Below are positions 9,966-22,826 of a DNA stretch of 60,000 nucleotides, in pieces. Numbering within the stretch: the first letter of the stretch is position 1; every line of letters starts with the position of its first letter. This stretch comes from Tubiluchus corallicola (Eukaryota; Priapulida; Priapulimorpha; Priapulimorphida; Tubiluchidae): NCBI GenBank assembly GCA_030141605.1, contig JAQGDQ010000156.1, forward strand, positions 312,001 through 372,000. The letters run 5' to 3'. The notes under the pieces are model-generated. The model worked only from the letters and a program-made list of their open reading frames with translations. It was not told the origin of the DNA and did not search any database. A program made the translations under genes and the position numbers.

Positions 9966-12900
9966 GTGAGTTTTAATGCTTTGCTTTAAAAAAGCCTTTA
10001 TTTTAATGATGTACTGGACATAATAGTAATACTAATAGTTATTATTTTACCTTGACGGTTTTTCTATTTTACACTGTTTTTATATCGCAAGACGCAAAAC
10101 ATTGCTGGCCGTTCTGGTGACATACGACCACGAATTCACATGATCACGTATGATCGCATAATTAATAATTATTATTTAAGTTGCAGAATAGCATAATTAA
10201 TTAATGGATTCTTTCAAAATGGAAACCCAAATTTGCTTGCGCAATGCAAACTGTCTCACTAAATTACCATTTCAATTTGCATTTTGCTGTGCTTTTATAT
10301 AATGCAGCTGCTCATGTAGTGAAAGCTGATATCTGAAATGTCACATCATGTTTTGCATAACTTATTACAGTTTTTCAAACAGATAAAATTGACTAGTCAG
10401 TAATGTAACAATGATAATATTAGTCAATTACATAATTCTCCATCTCCCTATTTCTCTATGCAGATAAAAGGTCTATGTATGTGAGATGTTTGAGCCAAAT
10501 TTGGACAACTTAAGATATTAGTATAACTATAGGCATAAGTGATTTAAAGGAAAAAGGAAATTTAAAGACTTTATGGGGATTTGAATGCAGCCATTATCCT
10601 TAATTTAAGGAAATTAAGTAATTAAAAAGTGAAAGACAAGAGAAGCTCAAATATGCAAATGTGAAAATGAGTGTCCAGAGCAATGTACACATGCTGAGAA
10701 AAAACTAATAGTGCAGTGGCGGACTGGCTATAAAAATGACAAAAATGATAAGGTGATGCCCGCTAACCTCACATATCCTTAGTGGCCTCTTATACTGTCA
10801 CATAGCCTAATCACAATGCATCACACAAGCATAGGCACACCTGTCTGACAAGGTACAGTGTTATATTTGATAGCAGACTGGTGGCAAAGTTGACCACATT
10901 TGGAATTCAAAATAATTATTCTTATATGGTAAGTGAACCAAAAGAGTTAAACACAAACCCAGCAAAATTTTTGGTTGAAAACTAAATAAGACAAAAACTG
11001 CATTTACAAATGTTACTAAATCATGAAATGTAGCATGTGCAATCCTGAAATACCTTTTTAGAGAGGAGTTTCACCTGAAACTTTAACAAGCTTCCCCTTG
11101 GTGCCTTCATTTGCCCTGTAACCAATCTCAAGCCAGTCTATCCCGGGAAAGACAAATTTTGGGGAATAGTTCAAATCTGTTTCTAAAAGAACATCTATGC
11201 TATACTATACACAGTAAGCCTATGCAGTTTAGCAGTACAGCAATGCAGCCTGGATTTATAGTAAATATTTTTTGTTGTTGGAAAATGTAAGGATGCTAAG
11301 TAGTGGCCTAGGAACTGATTAAGCAACTCTCGTTTTTATTGTGAAACTGTAATTATTGGTGAGGTGAATATCTGTTGTTGAAATTTGTACAGTAAAGCTT
11401 ACAATTGACCAGGCAACTTTCAAGATCTCCCATTCAGCATTCTATAGGAGCAGATGGGCTTTTTTGGTTTTCAAACTGAGTTTACGTAGTTCTGTTTGAC
11501 TAAGTTACAGGATGTAGACAAATTTTTTAGACATATACATGTAGCCATTGATTTACAACCTATGCGACTTAAGACTGTTCGACTTTACTACCCGACCGCA
11601 ACTTTATTAATTAATGACACAAAACCAACTATAACTCATATTTCCTTCTATCTCCTATTTTTTAAACAAATTAACTTTAAATCGCCGTCTGCTTCGATCT
11701 TACAATCAATCCTGCAGAACTTGTTGTGGTCGTGTTAAAATCGATGACTACTTGCATAGAAATATAGGAACAAAAGTTGAAAATCAATGATATTTTAGGA
11801 TGTACATAGGAAGTTTGGTAGATAGGCCAAGCCTCTTTACGTGCTCTCATATGTCCTTTTTATGGAACAGTATTTAGCTAACACACCACAAACAACATTA
11901 ATTTGTGACAGAAAGTTTATAGCGGACTAAAAGCTATTTTATGTCTAACTAACTATGCATACACACGCTTTCTCAGGTTTTACATTACCCTTTGTACCGA
12001 GGCTGTAAAATAAGTGTAGCTAAAACAGGTATGGTAAAGCCAACATGTTCTGTTGTTTTGCTCGGGGGCATTATTCATAAATCATAGTCTGTATCTTGGG
12101 GACTGTGCTGCTTCTATAGTATTTACAAACATACTGTCTTGAAGACAGCAAGCGAGGAGAATGTAAACAGATAACGGAACTCAAGAATTTTTGCAAGTAA
12201 TTTCATGTCCGATGACCAGTGAACAGAACAATTCCTGATAAAAGTTGTACCACTAAATTAATACACGAAAGAAAGCAATTGGATCTTTATTAGAACTAGT
12301 TCCTTTTAAAAATTTGTCATTTTAAGTGCATTGAACAGGCCCTCAAGCTCTGTGCTTTGTGCAGACAATTAGTTGCCATTTTGTAGATACATGTATTTCC
12401 TCCTTAGCAGATATAGGTAATTATCGTGTAGCACTGAGCCATCAGTCCTGCTTAAAGTGCACATACGGGCTGGAAACTATGCCTGTACAATTGCTGGCTG
12501 TTTTCAAAATGAACATCTAATGCAGAAAGTAATATTACCAGCAATATTAACTTTACATCGTATATATATATATATATATAAGTATCATCATAGATTGACT
12601 GTGGAAGCTATACTACTTCAGCTAATCTGTTAATGAATGATTGCTTTAGGAAGAGCAGAAACATCGTGAATGTAGTGGTATATATACAATTGCTCTCTTT
12701 TGTCTACATCTTGTGGTTACCATATTTTGAATCTAATCTATAGATTTTGTCAGTAATGCTATTATGGGAGCGCTCTGATTGCTGATTTGAGTATCATCTT
12801 AATAGTTCTTTAGAATATGTATCATGTTGTTGTTTGAAAAATCTAGAAAGAGAAACATTGCATTTCGTTAAACAGCTATTGAATTGTTTTATGTCCAATG

Positions 12901-14313
12901 AAGATTTTCTTTTATTTTTTTTAGTCACTGTTATCTAGATTTTCTTGTCCCAAAGGTACTCAGCTACATCGAATACTTGCATTTTAGTCTATGTGTAACA
13001 CTCTTGCATCATCATTCCATTAGTTTTTTTGGTACTACATGTATTAGGTTTGAACTCTGTCGCACACGTTTATAGCTGAAAATAGTGCTTGTGGGTGAGT
13101 TGTGGCATCAGCCGTCTCTAGAGCCTAGAGTGTTTATGGCTAGATTCGCTTTTTAACTTAAAGTGTTACAGCTCAGCTAGTTGAATAAGCCATTAAAGGG
13201 TGTTGTTAGCTAGGTCATCAAATGTTACAACTTTAACGGACTTTGTCCGACTGTGAATAGTACTTAGTACTTTGACGTTTATTGTTGAGTGGCAATAGGG
13301 TTCAAAGAACGTTGGTATGCCCAAAAGAGAATTTGCTGAAAGTTTTTTATCTTAAATTGTCTTTAAAACAAACGTTTTAACGTTCTCTTTAGTAAAGCAC
13401 TTGCAACAATTTTACAAACTTGAAGGTGATAATTGCAATAATTATTTTTTTGGGAATTTTGGCAAACCGACAACCAACCGTCAAATTATTTTATATATGT
13501 ATCAAAACCTTGTTTACATGCTGTGTGTGTCAGGTTTTCCACATCTTATTTGGAATTTTTTGTTAAATTTCCTTGACAAATAGATGTAATGCAGCTAAAA
13601 TGATTAAAACTCAGGTAGCACCTAAATATTTGCCGATCGTCAGAGTAAATGACGCACATTTGTCAAATTTCATTCTTTGCGGTGTTAGTTTACGTCATAA
13701 ATTATCTGCAGCTGTCACAAACTGATGCATTTTAAATGTCAAGAGTTCTGTTCTCCCATTTCTTTCTTGAATGGCCTTTATTAAATGCATTAGAAGCTGA
13801 CAAATTTAGCAGCATTTGGGTAATGACGTGAGCTGTTTAATATGCAAGAGAAATAATTGCTTAGTTTGTTAAGGACAAAAGTGCTCAATTTATGGATGAA
13901 GTAAGGCAAGCAGAAACAAAGTCATCTAGTTAACTTTCTTATTTTGGACGGAAACTGAAATTGGAGCCAAATACAAAGTCAATGTTGAGTGGTTGTGTCA
14001 GCACAATACCCGACATACCTATTTACCAAGTAATCCTGTTAGATGAGATAGTGAGGCACTAAACCAGCAGAGGTGTCTTAGCTAACATGAATGTATACGT
14101 CTTGTCTCAATGAGATAACAAGCTAGAGGCAGCAATTTACAGAATTCCAGAATTTCCACTAAATCTGGTCCAAATTTGAAGAACTGATCCTATGCAAACA
14201 TTTGCGTATGTTCATACTCAGTGTGTTGCAGTGCAATTACAATAAACTTAATTACCAATTAAGGAACAGAATTAGTTGCCACTGCTCAGAATGCTGTTGA
14301 AACATTTGGTGTT
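9966..14313. other. No gene seen; probable intron
   Basis: AT-rich, with short open frames only. It contains a (TA)10 run at 12561-12580. A hAT-like terminus CAGTGGCGGACTGGC at 10714 has no partner end or target duplication that I could find. Confidence 0.4.
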
Positions 14314-14406
14314 TCCTTATAGTGTTAATTGGTTTATGAAGTAGATAGACACAGTCGAAGGTGAATCCTTATAATGTTAATTGGTTTATGAGGTAGATAG
14401 ACACAC
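14314..14406 (+). repeat. Local tandem duplication (two ~55-bp copies)
   Basis: TGTTAATTGGTTTATGAAGT followed by AGATAGACACA occurs twice, about 57 bp apart, differing by single substitutions. It sits just upstream of the acceptor at 14448. Confidence 0.7.
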
Positions 14407-14448
14407 TTTAGACCTGTAACTACTTGATGCTGCTTTATTACATTGCAG

Positions 14449-15049
14449 GTGCAAGACAGTGGTTTAATTAGTATCAATGGATGGTAGTGGCAGTGCTGGA
14501 AGTAGCAGTCATCATTCTCCTAAGCAATCCTGCGGAAGTCATCAACAAACTAAGCCAGGAGCCAGTGATGTGCCGCCACACCATCGCGAATCTAATGCCA
14601 GCAACATCGGCAGCAAAGGCAGCTCCAGCGAACTCACATATCATGCTGGTGGAGACAGAGCTCTGAGCTGGGGTGGAAATGCATTACACCCTCCGGCACC
14701 CCCTACGTGTCACCACCGATCCTGTGGAAGCTTGCCATTCCATCCCATTTCTACTGGCAGCGCATATCCTCCCCGGGATCCTCCCAAACTCTCCGATGCC
14801 CCGGTTATTCGACGTCGAAGTGGCATTTCGGTTCTGGTAAGACGCAGCCATCATCTGCCGGAGTTCTTAAAGAGACTGGGAATGACGTCACTCTTACATT
14901 ATTTTCCGGTGGACATGACGGTCATGCAGTTTCGTCGGCTGAACATGGAGGATTTGGTCCAAGATTACCATGTCTTTGACGAAAGCGATCGGAACAAGTT
15001 ACTGAAAGCCATCATACAAGCGCGGGAAGATGCTGACAGAGAAGATGAG
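14449..15049 (+). CDS. Exon with SAM-like domain; candidate alternative N-terminus of the MAST gene
   Basis: The acceptor CATTGCAG ends at 14448. The ATG at 14477 (ATCAATGG, G at +4) opens 191 codons; the proposed donor is GAG|GTGGGG at 15049/15050, phase 0. Reading through instead gives 23 unconserved residues to a stop at 15121. Residues 1-105 are Ser/His/Pro-rich and probably disordered. Then come a basic RRRSG/VRRSHH patch and, at ~127-186, a helical segment with FLKRLGM, a hydrophobic middle and KLLKAIIQARED, which reads as a SAM domain (protein-protein interaction). No other plus-strand exon is seen until 36.7 kb. The phase-0 end fits the phase-0 acceptor at 49813, so it could be a first coding exon of the MAST locus. 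It could equally belong to an unseen gene. The coding call is good; the gene assignment is inference. Confidence 0.6.
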
Positions 15050-15566
15050 GTGGGGAATTTTTACACTGTTGAACTTCTTAGATTGCTAGTTACCTTTGTT
15101 GCACCTGTTGTTCCAAATTAAGGTTTTTGCATTTTGTTTCATGTAAGTTTCAGTCCATATTCTCTAGGTTATTTCAGCCGTTAATTATTCAAGTTCATTT
15201 GAACTAACTATACTTTATTGCAGAATACCTGTTAGCATTCATGCAAGTGAGTATCAAGCCAAAATACAGACTTTTATCAAAACAAGCAACTTGTAAATCC
15301 ATTTCTGCTAAATTTTCCAAATGGGAGCAAAAATAGAACATTCCACGTATAATTTCTTGAACTGATTTTGTGACCTTGAGCCGTTAATTGTGTATCCAAC
15401 AAGAGGTACTAGATACTTGGATACACGTATTAAACTCCTAGGCTGTTAAGTATGGATGTTCTACTTGCGTAAATCATGAACTCATAATTTCGAATCACGG
15501 ATGTGTAGATCCTCACTTCATAATTATGAACTTTTAAAAATCTCTTTCCAGTAACAAAAGTATTTA

Positions 15567-16009
15567 CCGTATTTTCCCGTGTATAAGAGACCCTTTTTTG
15601 CTCAGAATTTTCACTTTAAAAATAGGGGGTCTCTTATACATGGGAGTAAGTCTTTTCAATAAGATGCATAAATTGTGACACTAATGATTTTAAAGAAATA
15701 ACTGCTCTACAACTGTTTTATTTCGAATAATTATAGTTTCCTTTCAATAAATCTTCTCCATGGCTAAATTCTAATGATAAAATTAATGTACCGGGTAAGT
15801 TATTATTTTTTTAAATGTCTCTTTGGTATTGGAGAGAAATCGATTGTTCTGCAGCCAATCAACGCATCTGCATAAGCTCTCTGCTTAATTTAATGATTTC
15901 TATGATGAATAAAGTTATTCATTACCAAAAAACTTTTTTCGAGAATTTTTGCCTAAAAATTGAGGGGGGCTCTTATACACAAGGGTCTCTTATACATGGG
16001 AAAATACGG
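15567..16009. mobile_element. MITE, 443 bp, 27-bp inverted repeats, TA-flanked
   Basis: The left end CCGTATTTTCCCGTGTATAA, continuing GAGACCC, is mirrored by the right end with one mismatch. Both ends are flanked by TA (15565-15566 and 16010-16011), a dinucleotide target duplication. A subterminal copy of GGGTCTCTTATACATGGGA lies inside the left end at about 15627, and a degenerate copy lies inside the right end. No transposase frame. TA duplication would suit Tc1/mariner-like or similar transposases, but I cannot assign the family. Confidence 0.85.
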
Positions 16010-16011
16010 TA

Positions 16012-18280
16012 ATCTTCTCTGTAAAACTTAATTTAGACAAAAGTACCAAAAATCATTGCTAGTGAAAATAGTTACACAAATCAGCGATTCTGTGTATTTT
16101 TACTGAGCAGTTAGTGTTTTATTAAGGAGAGCTCTTCGCTTTGCCCAGGAGACATAGCGCAACATCTATCCAGTTCAGCATCATTTAATTATTCCTCATC
16201 CGTTTAGTTGTTGATTGGGTTTAGAGAACCGTGAATGTTTGCTCTGTTGCAGGTTTGATTAGCTGCTTGTATTGGTTGGATTCTCTTATCCCAGCGGCAT
16301 CTAATCAGATCTAAAGCTAACTTGCTTTGAAACTTTAATAATTGAGCACAGTAACTGGTGCATCCATTTTCCAAATAAGAGTTTCATAGTTTTTGATCAA
16401 GTGTAATAGAGGCCTACTTTTGTGTCGATCAAGCCTTGATTGCACTCCGAACACTGTCAGTGCCATTTTCTTTATCTTTTACTTTAACAGGGGCACCTTG
16501 AGTTGCTGTTTTGTGACCTTTATCTTTCACTTGAAACACAGTAGCTGCTACAATTGTAGTGATGTTGTGGACGATCCTTTGCGAAATTTGGTTACAGTTC
16601 GTTTATTTTATGCGTCACATGTATGACAAACATACAACTTTGTCTTTCCATCTCTAAAGCGTGTTATTACTTATTCTTAAAAGCAGTTGTTAGAACGAGA
16701 GTATCAATATTTGAATCAGGTGTGGGCAGCTTTGCTCAGAGTCAGCATTTGACCTTGTCCTTTGACCCATTGACTCAGAAATTTAGCAGTTCGAGTTGAT
16801 GACAATGCGACTGCCAAATTGTCTAGTGTATTTAATGCTACTCGATGCTTGATATGTGTGAGAAAAATGAAATACACTAAGCTGCTTTATAATTTCAACT
16901 TTGACTTTTCGCTATTCAAGCTGTATCAGTTCTGTTTATGTCAAGGGCTGACGCCTTACTGTAATTCGTTCAGTCTTGAAAAAATGTGTGTTTAAGGTAG
17001 ATGGACATCCTTATGGCTCTATGCATGACACTGATAACCCTCTGGGTTTTGAGTCGCAGGCATCAATGTTTCCTTTGATTGAGCCATTAATACTTTGAAT
17101 ACAAGACAAGTCTGCCCTGTGACTCTCTGCGGCTGTGAAAGGCATATTCTTTGCTGGCTTACTGCTGCCTCTCACGCGCTTGATATTGCACGGATTTCGC
17201 GAAGCCATGCAGGCATATACAGCAAGGTAACCTAGGGAATTGGCTTCCTTTGCAATTAGCTGTCTATGTGGTAACGGAAAGACATAGAACTTCCGTGCTT
17301 GAAAAAACGTATCAAAATTCAAAATTTCTGACTTCCCGAATGGCCCATAATTGCTCATGCTGCTGACATGTCGTACATGCACAATGCCCCAACAAGCTTT
17401 CAAGATATTATGGTAATAACTTTTAGAAATTTATCTGCTTGAATAAAATTTAGTCGTATCTAAGTCCTGGTTTGCACAAATGTTCAGCTGCATTCTAATG
17501 CCTTGTTTGTGAAAATTTTTGTCTAGACGTCACTATTAGTTTCTGTATTTAGCATGAACAACATATAACGTGTTTAAAACCAAAATCATTTTTGCAACCA
17601 TAATACCACGTGAAATGGTGTCAGGTAAAACTGTACGAATATTTCGCCATTTAAAGTTTAACACATTAGGTATTAATGTTGGATTACGTGACTGCTGTGA
17701 GCGTGAGATGGATCATAACTGGATGAACTTGCGCTCCTGGCTAGTAGTGATACATTTGCGCAAAACGTTCTCTGATGAAACAGCCTTCGGTGGATATGCA
17801 TTATGCATTAAACTTGGTAAGTTCTGCGAGAACTTTTTCACCGCGCGAGTTTTCACGATGAAGCCACAGCCAGTCTCCGACATCTGCCATTAATAGCCTG
17901 ACGCGTTTTCCCCTTTGAAGAAAATGCTTAATGATTTTAATCAGCAGGTGTTTACGAGTTGTGCTGACTAATCCCGTTATTTCCCAGTCCGCGCCCTTAA
18001 TGCCGTGCGGGTAACAAATTGGCGCGAAGGATGCTGACATTTTGCAAAGACTTTGAGAAATCTAATTGCACACGAAGTCTCCAGTTTTATAGATCTAGAG
18101 CTTTATTTTATACGCCAGATTCCGTAATGGTGCTACCTGGTGTTGCCATAGCAACGTGTGATAAGGTCTGATAAAACAAATTTCCATAGGTTTAATAAAA
18201 TTAACTGATTTTTTTAAGTTCGAGTCTTGAGATTTGTATGCGAAGATCCTATTGTAAGTTTGCGTATTGTATGTTGCTTT
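16012..18280. other. No gene seen
   Basis: Unremarkable AT-rich sequence. The longest open frame is 130 codons on the minus strand (17011-17403), with no motif I recognise, no repeats and no splice-site logic. Confidence 0.4.
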
Positions 18281-18702
18281 GCCTAGTTAAAGTTAATGCA
18301 GCAAATACAATTCAGTGGAAGATATTAGTAGAAACTAAGACAAAAAACTTGGCTAGTTAAAGTTAGGCGGCAAATAGATATCAATGAAAGATATTAGTAG
18401 AAACTAAGACAAAAATTTGCCTAGTAAAGTTAGCCAGCAAATAGAAATCAGTGAAAGATATTAATAGAAACTAAGACAAAAATTGGCCTAGTTAAAATTA
18501 GGTAGCAAATACAAATCAATGAAAGATATTAGAAACTAAGACAAAATTTAGCCTACTCAAAGTTAGATAGCAAATACAAATCAATGAAAGATATTAGAAA
18601 CTAAGACAAAAACTTAGTCTAATTAAATTTAGGTAGCAAACACAGATCAGTGAAAGATATTAGAAACTAAGACAAAAACTTAGCTAGTTAAGGTTAGGTA
18701 GT
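18281..18702 (+). repeat. ~64-bp minisatellite, 6.3 units
   Basis: Six diverged head-to-tail units plus a partial one, each with a GCCTAGTTAAAGTTAG-like start, a CAAATACAAATCA core and a GATATTAGAAACTAAGACAA end. Early units carry a 3-bp insertion (TAG) that later units lack, so the array has at least two subfamilies. Confidence 0.9.
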
Positions 18703-18939
18703 ATCGAAAAAATTAAATTTGATGCCAAATAGCTTTAAAGAGAGTGAGAGAGCCTGTCCTGATCGTGCACTGTTAACACTAATTTATGTCTAATTTATTG
18801 CAGTCAGAAAGGTTGCATTACACTTAAACCTTAATGGGTATTGATTGATTTGCTCTTACCTGTGATTTTGCATTAATTGTGCTGTGAAAATAATCCAGTC
18901 AAAAATAGTCATTAGAGAAACATAACGATTTGTATAAAT

Positions 18940-19200
18940 TGTGGCCACACCAATAATACACTTTATTAACAAAATTCAAATTTAACTGTTACATTTTACA
19001 TTTCAAATTAAGTTACAAATCATAACAAAAATAATCACATAATTCACAGCACTTTAAATAAATAATCTCACATATAGGCCTTATGTAAAAAACAAGAAAA
19101 AAGGGGACCACCTTATGTGGTACCTGCTGATAGGTGGTCATCGATCAGCGGTGACACTTCTTTTTTTATAGGCAAGGTTAACTAAACGCGTGGTTACATG
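18940..19200 (-). other. Possible retroelement 3' end (minus strand)
   Basis: Read on the minus strand this AT-rich block ends in an AATAAA (complement of 18962-18967), and near its other edge is a hairpin with arms GACCACCT and AGGTGGTC (19106-19139). It lies between the 64-bp array and a stray unit of the same repeat at about 19285, so it may be an insertion that split the array. No coding remnant supports this. Confidence 0.25.
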
Positions 19201-19284
19201 AACAAAGCATACGATCTAAATAATATTGTAAGGCCACCTAAGAAGCCAGGCTTGGTTTAAAGCGGATTTTCCGACAGGTAGAAA

Positions 19285-19350
19285 ATATGAATCACTGAAA
19301 GATATTAGTTGAATCTAAGAGCAAAAGCTGGCATCCAGGTAAAGGTGAAG
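19285..19350 (+). repeat. Stray diverged unit of the 64-bp minisatellite
   Basis: Contains CACTGAAAGATATTAG followed by a diverged AAACTAAGACAA-like stretch, matching the core of units at 18281-18702 about 600 bp away. Confidence 0.6.
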
Positions 19351-19879
19351 AGTCTAGTTTTCTTTGTTTTGCAGATTGAACAGGAATAGTTTCTGTTTTT
19401 TTCCTGTGTGAATCGAATTGTTTACAAGTCAAAACGCTTATTGTTTTCCCTGTTTTATTTGTTGTGGACCTAGAATTAGCTGTCCTGAAGTAAAGCGTGG
19501 TGATGCCACTTTTTGTAATGCAAGTTTTCTCACTGTGTTTGTCTATGTCGCCCAGGTTTCTTTTTCCAAATAACTGTGATATCTTGAAGTTCTAGCTTCG
19601 TCGCGCCATTGTATTGACGGTGATGGCTAATGCTGTACTTCTGCATTGCCCTTGAAAGCTTGACTTTTAGATTTCATTATTGATGTTATAAAGTTACACT
19701 GCCAATTCATTTTAGCGTTGCCATCAAGGGAATACATTCGTAAATATATATATATTCGTATTTGAGATAAAACCTAAGGTACTTAGATACATTTGATTAC
19801 TATATATATAGTAATTATATTTATGTGGCTAATTATACCTGTCACTTAGCATAACCGATAAACTGCAGTATCACTTTAC

Positions 19880-20870
19880 AGTAGCTTTACAATCTGTCAC
19901 TGAGCATAAGCATTACAAACTGTCACTGAGCATAAGCATTACAAACTGTCACTGAGCATAAGCATTACAAACTGTCACTGAGCGTAACATTACAAACTGT
20001 CACTGATCGTAAGCATTACAAACTGTCACTGAGCATAAGCATTACAAACTGTCACTGAGCATAAGCATTACAAACTGTCACTGAGCGTAACATTACAAAC
20101 TGTCACTGATCATAAGCATTACAAACAGTCACTGTGCATAAGCATTACAAACTGTCACTGAGCATAAGCATTACAAACGGTCACTGAGCGTAACATTACA
20201 AACTGTCACTGATCGTAAGCATTACAAACTGTCACTGAGCATAAGCATTACAAACAGTCACTGTGCATAAGCATTACAAACTGTCACTGAGCATAAGCAT
20301 TACAAACGGTCACTGAGCATAACAAACTGTCACTGAGCATAGCCATTACAAATTGTCACTAAACGTAAGCATTACAAACTGTCACTAAGCATAAGCATTA
20401 CAAACTGTCACTGAACGTTAACATTACAAACAGTCATTAAGCATAAGCATTACAAATTGCCACAGAGCATAAGCATCACAAACTGTCACTGAGCATAAAC
20501 ACTACAAACTGTCATTGAACATAAGCATTACAAACTGTCACTAAGCATAAGCATTACAAACTGTCACTGAGCGTAACATTACAAACTGTCACTAAGCATA
20601 AGCATTACAAACTGTCACTGAACGTAAGCATTACAAACAGTCATTAAGCATAAGCATTACAAATTGCCACAGAGCATAAACACTACAAACTGTCACTGAA
20701 CATAAGCATTACAAACTGTCACTAAGCATAAGCATTACAAATTGCCACTAAGCATAAGCATTACAAACTGTCACTGAACGTAAGCATTACAAACAGTCAT
20801 TAAGCATAAGCATTACAAATTGCCACTAAGCATAAGCATTACAAACTGTCACTAAGCATAGCATTACAAA
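19880..20870 (+). repeat. 26-bp minisatellite with higher-order structure (~39 units)
   Basis: About 1 kb of head-to-tail 26-bp units, consensus GCATAAGCATTACAAACTGT followed by CACTGA, with 25-bp and shorter variants. Variant units recur in fixed order: in the left half an AGTCACTGTGC unit is followed by a CGGTCACTGAGC unit; in the right half GTCACTGAACG, AGTCATTAAGC and TTGCCAC units recur as a block three times. Confidence 0.95.
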
Positions 20871-22826
20871 ATAAATTGATCATCAACATTTAACTAAACA
20901 AGCTTCGCAGTACCAGGTGGTAGGAGAACGAAGTAACTCAAAGAATTTGTTAATACCTTGTTGTATACTTTAATAAACTCAGTCTTAGAAGTTTATATTA
21001 TTAACTTTTAGATTTACTAGTCTAGTAAAGCATTACAAGATTATCACTGTAAGATCCTACTCAATGTAAGTCTGTTCGTATGTGCAGGGAAACTACGTTA
21101 TTAGTTGTTCCAGTTAAATAAATGAACATTCAAGGGTTGTATTTGATTACCGCTTGCTAGCGTTGTTGGAAAGTAAGGAAAAGCTTTCAGGTAAGCATGT
21201 TAGTAGATAATGTCATTTTCATGTAGGGCACGCGCAACAGCCCTCCGCGGAAATGAAGCCAAAGAATGGCGTGCTGGCTGCATTGTGAAGCCAAGTAGAA
21301 AGTGGCTACTTGCTTACTTTGTCCATTCCGGTAATTTTCTTCAGATCAATTCGACCTTTAGTTTACTTACAGTTATTGTTGGGGCGGTTCGTGTGGTTGA
21401 AATGAGTGTAGAGAAAAGGCAGAATAAGATTGGCTTCAAAATCTGCAGGTCATAGTATTGCATTGATCCTTAAAGGACATGAAAAGGGGGCACCTGAAGT
21501 AGGTTTCAGAAAAATCGCCTTAAAAAATTATACTACTTTACATCAATTTTATGCATATATCGCACTCGCGTTGAAAAGACGTTTTGTTTGTTTTCATTTT
21601 AAATTTCCCGCAATACTGTTCCGAGGGCACCATTACATGACGTCACATACGCCACGTGAATCAGGGGAACAAAGGCCAACGTTAAATTATGTCCCAAAAA
21701 AACTTTCCATGCAAATCTATGTTACTTAGCATTTCGCTTTCCTGCTCGAAAGACTTATGTAACAAAAATTGATAATTTAAAAGGTTTGTGCCAATTGGTA
21801 AAATGTCGCTGACTCACCCTCCAGCGTGCGCCACTCACTAACCAAAAACGCATTTTTAATCTTATTGACAAGATACAGTAATTTAAAATTTTACTTAGTT
21901 AGCAACATGTATTCAAACGACCTACCATCAAAATGGCTGCGCCTAACGCCTTACTTTGCATTTGTTGAACGGTACAGGTTGTGACGAGTCGACTGACAAG
22001 TACTGTTCTTCCTCAAATAAAGTTTTAATACCAAGTTACTACAGTATAACAAGTCCTTACTAGCAATGAAACATCTGTTAATGAATCTTAGCTTGGTGAC
22101 AAAGTAAAAGGCAAGCGCCCAAGCTAGTTTTAAAAACGTTTTTATTGAAATCTGTATAACAACCTTCGACACTCTGCTGATAAAGCTACTTCTCGCTATG
22201 GCAGAGCCTTGTACGCGAGAAGTTATACGGTTTTAATGAAGGAAGATGTTTTCAAAACTTGCATGAGCGCTTGTCTTTTTGTTTTGTCCGCTGTATTCTG
22301 AGGATGGTTGTATTAGTTGCCAAAAGGCCCTAGTAAAGTGCTGCAATTAGTATGGTGGTGTGTCTGTCTTTAATTGGTGCTGTAAAGTGTGAAATTGGTT
22401 TGAATTTTTGTATGTGTATTATATTAGCGCTGTTGAAATAAATCATGGCATTTCATTATTTTCTAATTTCGTAGTAGATTCAAGGAGAAATAATATCGTT
22501 CTAGAATCAAAAATGGTGTAAAAATATTAGGGAACACTTCCGCATTCCTTCACTTCATTCCCATCACGCCTATTGCGCATTTGTTAGTGATTAATGGGAA
22601 ACTGTGAAAATGTCAGACAGCCTTCCCGGGAAGCCTGTATAGGCCTTTCCTGAATTATAAACAACCTAGGCAAAATGTTATAAGCTCAAAATGATTAGAA
22701 CAGTCAAATGGAACATTGAATTTTATATTTATATTTAATATAATTATCCATTCATTATCCCATCTTTTTGCATTTTTTTCTTTTTATTTTTTAACAAGTG
22801 TAAATAAATATATAAATAAATATAAT
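20871..22826. other. No gene seen
   Basis: Contains a full CRE-type TGACGTCA near 21640 and two open frames under 100 codons without motifs. Nothing else stands out. Confidence 0.4.

Noticed and set aside
10714-10728. hAT-like terminus CAGTGGCGGACTGGC
   Set aside because: No matching opposite end or 8-bp target duplication found within about 1 kb.
15050-15121. Unspliced continuation of the SAM exon to a stop at 15121
   Set aside because: The added 23 residues look unconserved and hydrophobic, and a GT donor sits exactly at the end of the charged helix; splicing is more likely, though not certain.
17011-17403. 130-codon minus-strand open frame
   Set aside because: No recognisable motif, no neighbouring exon and composition not clearly coding; could not be supported.
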